A stretch of 64,000 bases of DNA from Mesorhizobium sp. WSM4311 (GTDB lineage Bacteria > Pseudomonadota > Alphaproteobacteria > Rhizobiales > Rhizobiaceae), in NCBI RefSeq assembly GCF_002295115.1, contig NZ_NSFV01000004.1:615746-679745 (forward strand). The letters are read 5' to 3'. Each line of letters opens with the position of its first letter. Position 1 is the first letter of the stretch. This document shows, piece by piece, positions 16,355-25,118 of this stretch. Under the pieces are notes generated by a model, which saw nothing but the letters and a program-made list of their open reading frames with translations, was not told the origin of the DNA and ran no database searches. The position numbers and the translations under genes are program-made.

Positions 16355-17149
16355 TTGCCAGCCGAGAATCACAACACGCCGCCACGAAGGGCACTTGTCA
16401 CCGGTGCCGCCGGCGGCCTCGGTCGCGAGGTGGCGATCCAGCTGGCGCGGCGCGGCTGTGTCGTCGCGGTCACCGACATCAATGGCGAGGGACTGGCCGA
16501 GACCGCCACGCTGGTCGGCGAAACCGGCGCGGAAAGCGAAAGCATCGTCAGCGACTTCACCGGGGAAGGCGCGCCGGAGGCGGCGGTGGAGAAAGTGGTG
16601 GCGCGCTGGGGCGGCATCGACATCCTCGTCAACAATGCCGGCTATGGCGTGATCGAGCCCTTCCTCGACGCCACCTTCAAGGCCTGGACGCGCACGCTGG
16701 CGCTCAATGTCACGGCCCTTGCCATGGCCTGCAAAGCGGCGGGCCGAGTGATGCGCGAGCAGCGTTCGGGGCGCATCATCAACATCACCTCGCCGGGTTC
16801 GCGCATGGCGCTGCCCGACTACACCGCCTACACGGCGAGCAAGGCCGGGGTCGATTCCATTACCCGCGCCGCAGCGGTAGCGCTGGCGCCCTATGGTGTG
16901 CTGGTCAACAGCCTGGCACCGGGCATGATGGACACCGAAATGCAACGCTCGACCGAGGTCGACCTGGCCCGCGCCAATGGCCGCAGCGACCTGCAGGCCT
17001 TCCTCGACGAGCGCACCCGCCGCATCCCGCTCGGCCGCCGGGCCGAGATTGCGGAAGTCGCGGAAGCCGTCGTCTGGCTCTGTCTCGATGCGCCCAAATA
17101 CATGACCGCCGAGCGGCTCAACATGTCGGGCGGGCTCGATAAGGACTGA
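16355..17149 (+). CDS. SDR-family oxidoreductase
   Basis: Short-chain dehydrogenase of about 264 aa with an NAD(P)-binding Rossmann fold. Seen: TGAAGGLG cofactor motif, NNAG, catalytic Ser in ITSPGS, and Tyr-Lys in YTASKAG, all intact. I start at TTG 16355, because GGGAGGG lies 5 bases upstream and because the predicted transcription start (about 16330) leaves no leader for ATG 16334; with that ATG the protein would be 7 residues longer. It is the first gene of the operon SDR - transketolase N - transketolase C - dehydratase. It may oxidise the imported sugar or reduce a keto intermediate. Confidence 0.88.
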   Translation: MPAENHNTPPRRALVTGAAGGLGREVAIQLARRGCVVAVTDINGEGLAETATLVGETGAESESIVSDFTGEGAPEAAVEKVVARWGGIDILVNNAGYGVIEPFLDATFKAWTRTLALNVTALAMACKAAGRVMREQRSGRIINITSPGSRMALPDYTAYTASKAGVDSITRAAAVALAPYGVLVNSLAPGMMDTEMQRSTEVDLARANGRSDLQAFLDERTRRIPLGRRAEIAEVAEAVVWLCLDAPKYMTAERLNMSGGLDKD

Positions 17150-17153
17150 TCAG

Positions 17154-18002
17154 ATGCAGCGAAACTCCCCACCCGGCAGCGCCGATATCGGCGCGCTCGA
17201 ACGCAAGGCGATACAATTGCGCCGTCACATGCTGACCATGGCGCGCGGCCAGGGCCAGGGTTATATCGGCCAGGGCCTCGGCATCGCCGATGTGCTGGCC
17301 GCGCTCTACTTCCACGAACTGCGTTACGATCCACACAATCTGGCGTGGGCCGACCGCGACCGCTTCCTGCTCTCGACCGGGCATTATTCGATCGCGCTGT
17401 GGGCAGCGCTGGCCGAGGCCGGCATCATCCCGGTCGAGGAACTTGCCACCTATGGCGCCGACAACAGCCGGCTGGAAATGTCGACGCTCGACACGACGCC
17501 AGGTGTCGAAGTCATCGGCGGCTCGCTCGGCCATGGCCTGGGGCAAGGCGTCGGCCAGGCGATGGGCCTGCGCATCGACAAATCCGAGGCGCGCGTCTTC
17601 GTCGAACTGTCCGATGGCGAAATGCAGGAAGGCTCGACCTGGGAAGCGGCGATGTCGGCCAGCCATTTCAAGCTCGATGGGCTTGTGGCACTGGTCGACT
17701 GCAACGGCATCCAGGCCGACGGGCCTGTCGTGCTCGACATGGAGCCGGTGGCCGACAAATGGCGCGCCTTCGGCTGGCAGACATCGGAGATCGACGGCAA
17801 CGACATGAAGGCGGTGGTCGGCGCGCTGGCCGATGCGCGCGAGCGCAACGGCAAGCCGAAGGCGATCGTGCTGCGCACGCTGCCTGGCAAGGGCGTGCCG
17901 CGTATCGAAACCGCCGAGAAATCGCATTTCTTCCGCATCGACGTGGCGCAATGGGACGGCATCATCGCCGAGTTCGAAAAGACCGTGGGAGCAAGCCAAT
18001 GA
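17154..18002 (+). CDS. Split transketolase, N-terminal (thiamine-diphosphate-binding) subunit
   Basis: 282-aa protein matching the N-terminal third of transketolase. Seen: GQGYIGQGLGIADVLAALYF, STGHYSIALWAALAEAG, GGSLGHGLGQGVGQA, and the thiamine-diphosphate/metal motif SDGEMQEGSTWEAA ending in DCNGIQADG. It lacks the pyrimidine-binding and C-terminal domains, which lie on the next gene, overlapping it by 4 bp (ATGA). Split transketolases occur in dedicated sugar catabolic operons (for example apulose-4-phosphate transketolase AptA/AptB), so the pair probably acts on a pathway-specific ketose rather than in central metabolism. Confidence 0.92.
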   Translation: MQRNSPPGSADIGALERKAIQLRRHMLTMARGQGQGYIGQGLGIADVLAALYFHELRYDPHNLAWADRDRFLLSTGHYSIALWAALAEAGIIPVEELATYGADNSRLEMSTLDTTPGVEVIGGSLGHGLGQGVGQAMGLRIDKSEARVFVELSDGEMQEGSTWEAAMSASHFKLDGLVALVDCNGIQADGPVVLDMEPVADKWRAFGWQTSEIDGNDMKAVVGALADARERNGKPKAIVLRTLPGKGVPRIETAEKSHFFRIDVAQWDGIIAEFEKTVGASQ

Positions 18003-18988
18003 GCGGCACAGCGACGGAGGCCGGCCGCACGCTGGCCATGGGTCAGGACGAAGCGGTCCGCGGCGGCCGGCAAAGCGTGGAAGCGCCGTTTGGCAAGGCG
18101 CTGACGCGGCTCGGCCACAGCCGTCCCGACATTGTTGGGCTGACCGCCGACCTCGGCAAATACACCGACATCCTGCCATTCCGTGACGCTTTCCCCGACC
18201 GCTTCTTCAATGTCGGCATGGCCGAGCAGAACCTGGTCGCTGTCGCCGCTGGGCTGGCGCGTACCGGCAAGGTGCCGTTCGCCACCACCTATGGCGTGTT
18301 CGCGACAAGGCGGGCCTATGATTTCGTCGCCATCGCGCTCGCCCACTCCAACCTTAACGTCAAGATCGTCGCCGGCCTGCCGGGATTGACGACCGGCTAT
18401 GGCGGCACGCACCAGGCGATCGAGGATCTGGCGCTGATGCGCATGATCCCCGGGCTGACCATCATCGACCCCTGCGACGCGACCGAGATCGAAGCGGCGA
18501 CCAAGGCGATCGCAGAGCGTCACGGGCCGGTCTACATGCGGCTGCTGCGCGGTTCAGTGCCCGTGGTATTTGAAGCCGGCTATCGTTTCGAAATCGGCAA
18601 GGCGCGCAAGCTTCGTGGCGGTTCCGATGTCGGCATCATCTCGACCGGCTTCATGACCGAGCGGGCACTGGATGCGGCGGACGCGTTGCGAAAAAAAGGC
18701 ATCTCCGCCGGCGTGCTGCACGTGCCGACCATCAAACCGTTCGACACCGAGGCGGTGGCCGCGTTCGCGGCTGGCGTCAGCCACATCGTCACCACGGAAA
18801 ACCATGTTGTCGTCGGCGGCCTGGCCAGCCTCGTTGTCGAGACCTTGTTCGACGCCGGCATTGCGAAGAAAGTCAGCCGCATCGGCTTGCCCGACCGCTA
18901 CATCGAATGCGGCGCGGTGCCGACCCTGCAAGCGAAATACGGCCTGACATCAGAAGCCGTCATCGCCGCGATCATAGCCCTGGCTTAG
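17999..18988 (+). CDS. Split transketolase, C-terminal (pyrimidine-binding) subunit
   Basis: 329-aa subunit. Seen: GLTADLGKYTDI, catalytic Glu in NVGMAEQNLVAVAAGLA, FATTYGVFATRRAYDF, the GLTTGYGGTHQAIEDLAL segment, and a C-terminal transketolase domain from about residue 190 (GIISTGFMTERALDAAD ... TTENHVVVGGLASLV). ATG 17999 overlaps the stop of the N-terminal subunit gene, ensuring balanced synthesis of the two chains. It ends 9 bp before the dehydratase gene. Confidence 0.92.
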   Translation: MSGTATEAGRTLAMGQDEAVRGGRQSVEAPFGKALTRLGHSRPDIVGLTADLGKYTDILPFRDAFPDRFFNVGMAEQNLVAVAAGLARTGKVPFATTYGVFATRRAYDFVAIALAHSNLNVKIVAGLPGLTTGYGGTHQAIEDLALMRMIPGLTIIDPCDATEIEAATKAIAERHGPVYMRLLRGSVPVVFEAGYRFEIGKARKLRGGSDVGIISTGFMTERALDAADALRKKGISAGVLHVPTIKPFDTEAVAAFAAGVSHIVTTENHVVVGGLASLVVETLFDAGIAKKVSRIGLPDRYIECGAVPTLQAKYGLTSEAVIAAIIALA

Positions 18989-18997
18989 GACGACCGC

Positions 18998-20179
18998 ATG
19001 AAAATCACCGAAATCGAGACCTTCGCCGTCGGTGCCGGCTGGAAGAACTGGCTGTTCGTCAAAGTCCATACCGACAACGGCATCCATGGGATTGGCGAAG
19101 GCACGCTGAACGGCTTCATCAAGACCACCGAAGCCGGCGTGCACGAGCTCAAGCATCTCGCCATCGGCCAAGACCCGCGCCGCATCAATGCGCTGGCCAA
19201 GCGCATGCTGGACAGCGTCTCGCTCGACGGCGGCCACATCCACCGCACGGTGATCGCGGCGGTCGAGATTGCCTGCTGGGACATTCTGGGCAAGAGCCTC
19301 GGCGTGCCGATCCACCAGTTGCTCGGCGGCCAGGTGCGCGACAGCGTGCTCGGCTACGCCAATGGCTGGTACCGCATCGAGCGCACGCCGGAGGCCTTCC
19401 TCGAAGCCGCCAAGGCGGTGCTGGCGAAAGGTTTCAAGGCGTTCAAGCTCGACCCGTTCGGCACCGCGCAAGGTTTTATCTCGCGCGAGGAATTGGAGCT
19501 TTCCTACGCGATCTGCCGAAAATTACGTGATGAACTGCCTCGCGATACGCTGATCCTGATCGACGTGCATGCGCGCTTCACCGAGATCGCCGCCCTGCAG
19601 GCCGCGCAGAAATTCGCCGATCTCGACATCTTCTGGTGGGAGGAGCCGACCTCGCGCGACCGGCAAGAGACGGTGCACGAAGTGGCGCATCGCTCACCGA
19701 TCCCGGTGGCGACCGGCGAAATGTACGACACGGTCGGGCAATTCTACACGCTGGCCGCAGGTGGGGGCGTCAACATCTTCCAGCCCGAACCGATGTCGCT
19801 CGGTGGCATTGCGCCGTCCATGCAGGTGGCCAACCTCGCGCTTGCGCATGGCAGCCACATCGCCCCGCACCAGAGCGGCGGACCGGTGGCGACGGCGGTG
19901 TGCCTGCAGCTGGCGGCCGCGGTGCCGAACTTCGTCATCCAGGAGCACTTCGACGCTTTCAACGACCCGTGGACGCGTGACCTCGTGACCTGGCACCCGA
20001 CCGTCAATCCGGCCAATGGCCATCTGTCGCTGCCCGACGCGCCAGGGCTCGGCATCGATCTCAACATCGAGGCGATCAAGAACCACCCTTACGATCCCGA
20101 CGCCTATCTCAACGTCCACGCGGGGGGCTGGGAAAAGCGCCTCGGGCGGCGGGAAGAGACGGGGCGGCGTGGCCTCTAG
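18998..20179 (+). CDS. Galactonate-dehydratase-like enzyme (mandelate racemase family)
   Basis: 393-aa enolase-superfamily protein in the style of D-galactonate dehydratase and relatives. Seen: capping domain (1-120, with GIGEGTLNG), barrel motifs FKAFKLDPFG, LIDVHARF (Asp ligand), FWWEEPTS (Glu ligand), VATGEMYD (Glu ligand) and APHQSGGPV (catalytic His). All metal and catalytic residues are in place. It differs clearly from the other family member at 15018-16238, so two acid sugars or two steps are likely served. Last gene of the + strand operon; it converges with the LacI gene with only 4 bp between stop codons and no terminator visible. Confidence 0.88.
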   Translation: MKITEIETFAVGAGWKNWLFVKVHTDNGIHGIGEGTLNGFIKTTEAGVHELKHLAIGQDPRRINALAKRMLDSVSLDGGHIHRTVIAAVEIACWDILGKSLGVPIHQLLGGQVRDSVLGYANGWYRIERTPEAFLEAAKAVLAKGFKAFKLDPFGTAQGFISREELELSYAICRKLRDELPRDTLILIDVHARFTEIAALQAAQKFADLDIFWWEEPTSRDRQETVHEVAHRSPIPVATGEMYDTVGQFYTLAAGGGVNIFQPEPMSLGGIAPSMQVANLALAHGSHIAPHQSGGPVATAVCLQLAAAVPNFVIQEHFDAFNDPWTRDLVTWHPTVNPANGHLSLPDAPGLGIDLNIEAIKNHPYDPDAYLNVHAGGWEKRLGRREETGRRGL

Positions 20180-20183
20180 TCCG

Positions 20184-21215
20184 TCACGCGCTTTCGCGAT
20201 CGACGATCTCGAAGCCGAGGCTGGTGATGGTCGGCACCTTGGTGTCGCCGCCGAGCCTTGCCAGCAATTGCCGCACCGCACGGCGGCCCATTTCGTAGCG
20301 GTTGACCTTCACCGTGGTCAGCGGCGGATAGAGCTGCGCGGCGAGATCCATGTCGCCATAGCCGGCGATGGCGATCCTGCCCGGCACGGCCCAGCGCCGG
20401 CGGTGGCATTCCTGCACTGCGCCGACCGCGAGCGTGTCGCTGGAAAAGAAGATGGCATCGATATCCCGGTGGCGGGTCGTCAGCGTCACCAGCGCCTCGG
20501 CACCGCCCTGCGCGGTGATCGGCACTTCGACCTCCATATCGGCATGGTTCTTGATGCCGAGCTCCGTCAGGGCGGCATGGTAACCGGTGCGGCGCTGCCG
20601 CAGGCGGTCATTGCCGTGGATCGGCGTCGAGACGAAGCCGATGCGCTTGTAGCCCTTGGCCGCCAGATGCATGGTCATGGCATAGGCGGTCTCGAAGTTG
20701 GAGACGCCGACCACCATGTCGATCGGCTTGCGGCCCTTGATTTCGGAAATTTCGACCACCGGGGCGCCGCTGCTCTTCAGCAAGGCACGCGCCGCTTCGC
20801 TTTGCACGAAGCTCTGCAGGATCATGCCGACCGGGCGCCAGCCGAGCAGGTTGCGGATCGACTTCTCCTCGGCCTCCTGCGTGAACTCGCCCTGCACCAG
20901 GAGCATCGAATAGCCGCTCTCATGGCATTCGTCGGACATGCCTTGCACCTGTTCGGCAATGCCCGAATTGATCAGCGGCGGCACCACCGTGCCGATCATG
21001 CGGCCGTTGCCGCGCATGCTGGACGCAAGCCGGTTGGGTACGAAGCCGGCCTGTTCGATCGCCTCCAGCACCTTGGCGCGCGTCTCCGGCGAGACCATGT
21101 CGGGATTGGACAGCGCGCGCGACACCGTCATCGGCGCCACGCCGACCCGCTTGGCGATCTCGCGGACGCCGAGGCGTTGCGGCTTCTTCTCGTCCGCCGG
21201 CGGCTTATCGACCAT
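20184..21215 (-). CDS. LacI-family transcriptional regulator
   Basis: 343-aa repressor. Seen: N-terminal helix-turn-helix at about residues 17-40 (LGVREIAKRVGVAPMTVSRALSNP), hinge helix region RLASSMRGN, and a sugar-binding periplasmic-binding-like domain ending in the family motif YPPLTTVKVNRYEMGRRAV. Start ATG 21215 has GGAG at 7-bp spacing; ATG 21221 would be too close to it. It is divergent from importer B and convergent with the transketolase operon. It is the best candidate to bind the two TTGATACCGGTACCAA-type operators at 9690 and 16308. Confidence 0.92.
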   Translation of the reverse strand: MVDKPPADEKKPQRLGVREIAKRVGVAPMTVSRALSNPDMVSPETRAKVLEAIEQAGFVPNRLASSMRGNGRMIGTVVPPLINSGIAEQVQGMSDECHESGYSMLLVQGEFTQEAEEKSIRNLLGWRPVGMILQSFVQSEAARALLKSSGAPVVEISEIKGRKPIDMVVGVSNFETAYAMTMHLAAKGYKRIGFVSTPIHGNDRLRQRRTGYHAALTELGIKNHADMEVEVPITAQGGAEALVTLTTRHRDIDAIFFSSDTLAVGAVQECHRRRWAVPGRIAIAGYGDMDLAAQLYPPLTTVKVNRYEMGRRAVRQLLARLGGDTKVPTITSLGFEIVDRESA

Positions 21216-21347
21216 CACCATGCTCCAAGAAAGCGCTATCCGCCAAGGCAATGTCCTGCGGATCACGCCGAAACGTCCATTCATAGCGGTTGCCGCGAGT
21301 GCTTGCCAGCGATGGACCCAGCTATGCACCGCCAGAAAATTTCATCG

Positions 21348-21376
21348 TTGACAAGTTATAATATTATAATCTTAAT
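21348..21376 (+). promoter_or_regulatory. Promoter of ABC importer B operon with double ATTATAAT operator O4
   Basis: -35 TTGACA (21348-21353), 17-bp spacer, weak -10 CTTAAT (21371-21376). The spacer is almost entirely the palindrome TTATAATATTATAA (21356-21369), which contains ATTATAAT at 21363-21370. The operator again lies between -35 and -10. The site is also 140 bp upstream of the LacI start, so it may influence both divergent units. Confidence 0.6.
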
Positions 21377-21460
21377 GGTTGAGAGGAGCGCGCCAGGATC
21401 GGCGCGGGCGCATGGGGCCGGCCGCAAGAGCCGGCGACGGTCGCTGCCAGGGAGGTCGGG

Positions 21461-22471
21461 ATGAACAGCGCGGCTGAGGTGAGCGCGTCGCCCAGGGACG
21501 CGCGTTCGTTCCGGCGGCGACTGATCGGCTTGATTGCCGTCGGCGAGGTCGGCGTGCTGGCGGCCATGGCTTTGCTGATCGCCTTCTTCTGGCTGCTCGA
21601 GCCGGCCTTCCTGTCGGAGCGCAACATCCGCGCCATTCTCAACGTCGTCTCCTTTGTCGGCATCATCGCCATCGGCCAGACCATTCTGCTGGTCGCCGGC
21701 GAGTTCGACCTGTCGGTCGGCTCGGTGGCTGGTCTCTCCGCCGTGGTCGCCGCCAAGCTGATGACCGCGGCCGCCCTGCCGGTGAGCGTCGGCATTCTCG
21801 GCGGCATAGGCGTCGGCGCGCTGATCGGCCTCCTCAACGGCCTGATCGTCGTCAGGCTGGGCATCCCTGCCTTCATCCAGACGCTCGGCATGCTGTTCAT
21901 CGGCCAGGGCCTGATCCAGGTGGTGACGGGCGGCTATCCGGTCTATCCGCTGCCCGAGGCGATCAACACCATTGGCGGCACCGATCTCGCCTTCGGCCTC
22001 GGCTGGAGCTTTGCCTTCTTCATCGTCGTCGCCCTCCTTGCCGACTTCGTGCTGCGGCGCACCGTGCTCGGGCGCAACATGTATGCCACCGGCGGCAACA
22101 AGGAAGTGGCGCATCTCGTCGGTATTAACACCAGCGCCTACAAGATCGGCGCCTTCATCACCGTCGGCGCGCTGTCGGCGATCGCCGGCATGTTCGTAAT
22201 GGCCGATCTCGGCAGCGGCGGCACTTCGATCGGCAGCGGCTGGGAACTGACCGTCATCGCCGGCGTCGTGGTCGGTGGCGTCAGCCTGTTCGGCGGCGCC
22301 GGCACGGTGGCCGGCGGCGTCGTCGGCATCCTGATGCTGAAGGTGGTGCAGAGCGGCCTCGTCGTCATTGGCGTCAACTCCAACTGGCAGCAGATCGCGG
22401 TCGGCGTGATCATGGTCATGGCTGTCGGCCTCGACATAGTGCGCCGCCGCTACTTCATCGCCGGCGCCTGA
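21461..22471 (+). CDS. CUT2 sugar ABC transporter permease (importer B)
   Basis: 336-aa RbsC-family inner-membrane permease. Seen: GQTILLVAGEFDLSVGSVAG (family GGxDLSVG motif with Glu-Phe in place of Gly-Ile), GLLNGLIVVRLGIPAFIQTL and VVGGVSLFGGAGTVAGG. A GGGAGG ribosome-binding site precedes ATG 21461. It opens the operon permease - binding protein - ATPase - SDR. A single permease gene implies a homodimer. Confidence 0.92.
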   Translation: MNSAAEVSASPRDARSFRRRLIGLIAVGEVGVLAAMALLIAFFWLLEPAFLSERNIRAILNVVSFVGIIAIGQTILLVAGEFDLSVGSVAGLSAVVAAKLMTAAALPVSVGILGGIGVGALIGLLNGLIVVRLGIPAFIQTLGMLFIGQGLIQVVTGGYPVYPLPEAINTIGGTDLAFGLGWSFAFFIVVALLADFVLRRTVLGRNMYATGGNKEVAHLVGINTSAYKIGAFITVGALSAIAGMFVMADLGSGGTSIGSGWELTVIAGVVVGGVSLFGGAGTVAGGVVGILMLKVVQSGLVVIGVNSNWQQIAVGVIMVMAVGLDIVRRRYFIAGA

Positions 22472-22487
22472 GAGGCCGCTTATATTG

Positions 22488-22507
22488 CGCCGGCAAAAAT
22501 GCCGGCG
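22488..22507. promoter_or_regulatory. Hairpin 5' of binding-protein gene B
   Basis: CGCCGGC, loop AAAAAT, GCCGGCG: perfect 7-bp GC-rich stem between permease and binding-protein genes, immediately before the GGGAGG site. Not followed by a T-tract. Possible 5' stabiliser of the binding-protein mRNA segment. Confidence 0.6.
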
Positions 22508-22525
22508 AACCAAGGGAGGTAAGGC

Positions 22526-23500
22526 ATGAAGACCCATTTGAAAAAGCGGCTGATCCGAACCGCATTGGTGGCGGCGGCACTCGCCACCTCGCTCGGCTCG
22601 GCGAGCCTGGCCCGGGCGGCGGACATTCACCTGCTCTGGGTGCAGGCGATGAAGGATCACCCGGTGCATCGGCTGATGCAGGCGGGCTTCCTCAACAAAT
22701 GCAAGGAACTTGGCTACACCTGCGAGGTGGTCGGCGACCCGAGCGCCACCAACTGGGATATTCCGGCGACCTTGCCGCTTGCCGAGGCCGCCCTTGCCCG
22801 CACCAAATACGACGCGATCGGGGTATACGGTCCCGATCCGGCCATCTATTCCTACATCTCCAAGCTGGCCAAGGAAGGCTTCCCGATCGTCACCTGGCAC
22901 GTCCTGCCGCCCGAAGGGACCGTCAACGGCCTGAAAGCGGCAACGGGAGAGAACATCGCCGAAGCGGGAACCAATGCCGCGATCGCGATCGGCGACAAGC
23001 TCGGCGGCAAGGGCACCGTGGCGTTGACGCAGGGCGCTTCCAACGACACCGAAAACGCCATGTCGGATGCCTTCCGCAAGACCATCGCGGCGAAATATCC
23101 CGGCATCAAGGTGCTCGACACGCAGATGGAAGGCTTTGAACCGTCGGCGGCCGAGGCAAAAGCGGTGGCGATCCTGCAGGGCAATCCCGATGTGACTGCC
23201 GCCTTCGGCACCACCGGCAACAGCATCCAGACCTGGTCGGGCGCCGCCCGCAAGGCCGGACGCGATGTCGTCATCGTCGGCATGGACTATATCAGGCAGA
23301 ATCTCGATCTGGTGAGATCCGGCGCCGCCTACGGCATCGTCGCGCAGCCGCTCTATGAAGAGAGCGCCAAGGTCGCCGAACTTCTCGGTGATCTCGCCCA
23401 GGGCAAGACCGTGCCCTACAGCAATCCGCTGCCGGCAAAGGTGATCACCGCAGCTGATCTCGATCCCTATTACAAGATGCTGGACAGCGCCGGCCAGTAA
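22526..23500 (+). CDS. Periplasmic sugar-binding protein (importer B)
   Basis: 324-aa secreted ribose-type binding protein. Signal peptide about residues 1-31 (positive MKTHLKKRLIR, hydrophobic core, SLARA-AD cleavage). The mature part starts DIHLLWVQAMKDHPVHRLMQ. Two cysteines (NKCKELGYTCEV) could form a disulfide. It is flanked by hairpins on both sides within the operon. It is distantly related to the tandem binding proteins at 7429-9618, so importer B probably has a different ligand. Confidence 0.9.
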   Translation: MKTHLKKRLIRTALVAAALATSLGSASLARAADIHLLWVQAMKDHPVHRLMQAGFLNKCKELGYTCEVVGDPSATNWDIPATLPLAEAALARTKYDAIGVYGPDPAIYSYISKLAKEGFPIVTWHVLPPEGTVNGLKAATGENIAEAGTNAAIAIGDKLGGKGTVALTQGASNDTENAMSDAFRKTIAAKYPGIKVLDTQMEGFEPSAAEAKAVAILQGNPDVTAAFGTTGNSIQTWSGAARKAGRDVVIVGMDYIRQNLDLVRSGAAYGIVAQPLYEESAKVAELLGDLAQGKTVPYSNPLPAKVITAADLDPYYKMLDSAGQ

Positions 23501-23507
23501 CACCTGC

Positions 23508-23536
23508 CGCCGGGCCCGCGCCTTGCAGGCCCGGCG
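23508..23536. promoter_or_regulatory. Hairpin 3' of binding-protein gene B
   Basis: CGCCGGGCC, 11-nt loop, GGCCCGGCG: perfect 9-bp stem starting 8 bp after the binding-protein stop. It precedes the ATPase gene by 20 bp. Three T bases follow, too few for an efficient terminator; partial termination or 3' protection is more likely. Confidence 0.65.
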
Positions 23537-23555
23537 CTTTCCGAAGGGATGCGTC

Positions 23556-25118
23556 TTGTCCATCACCACCCCAGCGCCGCTGTTTTCGGCCACCGCCATC
23601 GCCAAGAATTTCGGCGGCGTGCAGGCGCTGCGCGGCGTCGATTTCGATGTCGTGGCCGGCGAGATCCACGCCTTGCTCGGCCAGAACGGCGCCGGCAAGT
23701 CGACGCTGGTCAAGATCCTCAACGGCGTGCATCCGGCCGGTTCCTACACCGGCACGATCCAGCTCGACGGCCGGCCCGTCAGCTTCGCTTCGCCGGCCGA
23801 TGCACGATCGAACGGCGTCGGTTACGTGCCGCAGGAAATCGAGGTGCTCGAACAGCTGTCGGTCGCCGAGAATGTCTTTGCCGGCCGCACCGGGCTGGGC
23901 ACAGGCATGCTGGTCCACCAGCGCAAGCTCGAGCAGCGGGCCGGCGAAATCTTTGCCGACCTCGGCATCGACATCAACCCCAGGGCCTATGTCGCGTCGC
24001 TGACCTCGGCGCAGCGTCATCTGGTGATGATTGCGCGTGCCATCGTGCTGAAGCCACGCGTGCTGATGCTGGACGAGCCGACGGCCTCGCTCTCCGGCAC
24101 CGAGGTGGATGCGCTGTTCGCCGTGCTACGCCGCCTGAAGGCGCAAGGCGTGGCGATGATCTACATCACCCACCGCCTGCCCGAGGTGCTGGCCATCTGC
24201 GACCGCGCCACGGTGCTGCGCGACGGGCAGGTGGCGGTACGGATCGCGCGCGAGGACTTCGATGCCGAGACCTTCATCTTCTCGATGTCGGGTCAAAGGC
24301 TACAGCGGCTGTTTCCCGAACACGCGGCACCCGTCGGCCGGCCGACGGCGCTGGAGGTTCGCCATCTCACGGTCGCCGGCCACAGCGGCGCGGTCCATGG
24401 CGCCAGGGATATCAATCTCCGCGTGGCGGCGGGCGAAATCGTCGGGCTGGCCGGGCTGCTGGGCTCCGGCCGCAGCGAGGTCCTGCACGGCATCTATGGC
24501 CGCGTTCCGGCCGACGGCGAAATCCGCGTCGCCGGCCAGAGCGTGTCGATCAAATCGCCCAGGGATGCCCGCGCAGCCGGCATTGCGCTGCTGACCGAGG
24601 ATCGCAAGCGCGACGGCCTGCTGTTCAACCTGCCCGTCGGCGCCAACATCACCATCGGCAATCTCGCGCCTCTGTTGCGGCATGGCATGGTGCGCGGCGG
24701 ACTGGAGCGAAGCTCCATCCTCACCGCCATGCGCGCGCTTAACGTCAAGGCGTCCTCGCCGCAGGCTTCGGTCACCCATCTGTCGGGCGGCAACCAGCAA
24801 AAGCTGCTGTTCGCCCGTGTGCTGATGCGGGCACCGAAAGTGCTTCTGCTCGACGAGCCGACCAAGGGCGTCGACGCGGCGACCCGTCATGAAATCTACC
24901 GGCTTGTGGTTGAACTCGCCGAGAAAGGCGTAGGCTTGCTGATCGTCGCTTCCGAATTGGAAGAGCTGATCGGACTTTGCGATCGCTGCGTCGTGGTCGC
25001 CGACGGGCGCATCGTCGACGAATTTGGCCGCGGCGAAGGCGGCGAGGATCGGGTGCTGCGCTCGGTGACGGCGGCGCAAGCGGAACGCCACGCCATCGCT
25101 TCACAGGCCTCAGCATGA
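23556..25118 (+). CDS. CUT2 sugar ABC transporter ATPase (importer B)
   Basis: About 520-aa ATPase with two fused nucleotide-binding domains. N-terminal: Walker A LLGQNGAGKST, signature region LTSAQRHLVMIARAI, Walker B VLMLDEPTASL. C-terminal: degenerate Walker A region GLAGLLGSGRSEVL, signature LSGGNQQKLLFARVL, Walker B VLLLDEPTKGVDAAT. I place the start at TTG 23556 because AAGGGA is 6 bases upstream; another TTG at 23523 lies inside the preceding hairpin. The stop overlaps the start of the SDR gene (ATGATG). Confidence 0.9.
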   Translation: MSITTPAPLFSATAIAKNFGGVQALRGVDFDVVAGEIHALLGQNGAGKSTLVKILNGVHPAGSYTGTIQLDGRPVSFASPADARSNGVGYVPQEIEVLEQLSVAENVFAGRTGLGTGMLVHQRKLEQRAGEIFADLGIDINPRAYVASLTSAQRHLVMIARAIVLKPRVLMLDEPTASLSGTEVDALFAVLRRLKAQGVAMIYITHRLPEVLAICDRATVLRDGQVAVRIAREDFDAETFIFSMSGQRLQRLFPEHAAPVGRPTALEVRHLTVAGHSGAVHGARDINLRVAAGEIVGLAGLLGSGRSEVLHGIYGRVPADGEIRVAGQSVSIKSPRDARAAGIALLTEDRKRDGLLFNLPVGANITIGNLAPLLRHGMVRGGLERSSILTAMRALNVKASSPQASVTHLSGGNQQKLLFARVLMRAPKVLLLDEPTKGVDAATRHEIYRLVVELAEKGVGLLIVASELEELIGLCDRCVVVADGRIVDEFGRGEGGEDRVLRSVTAAQAERHAIASQASA

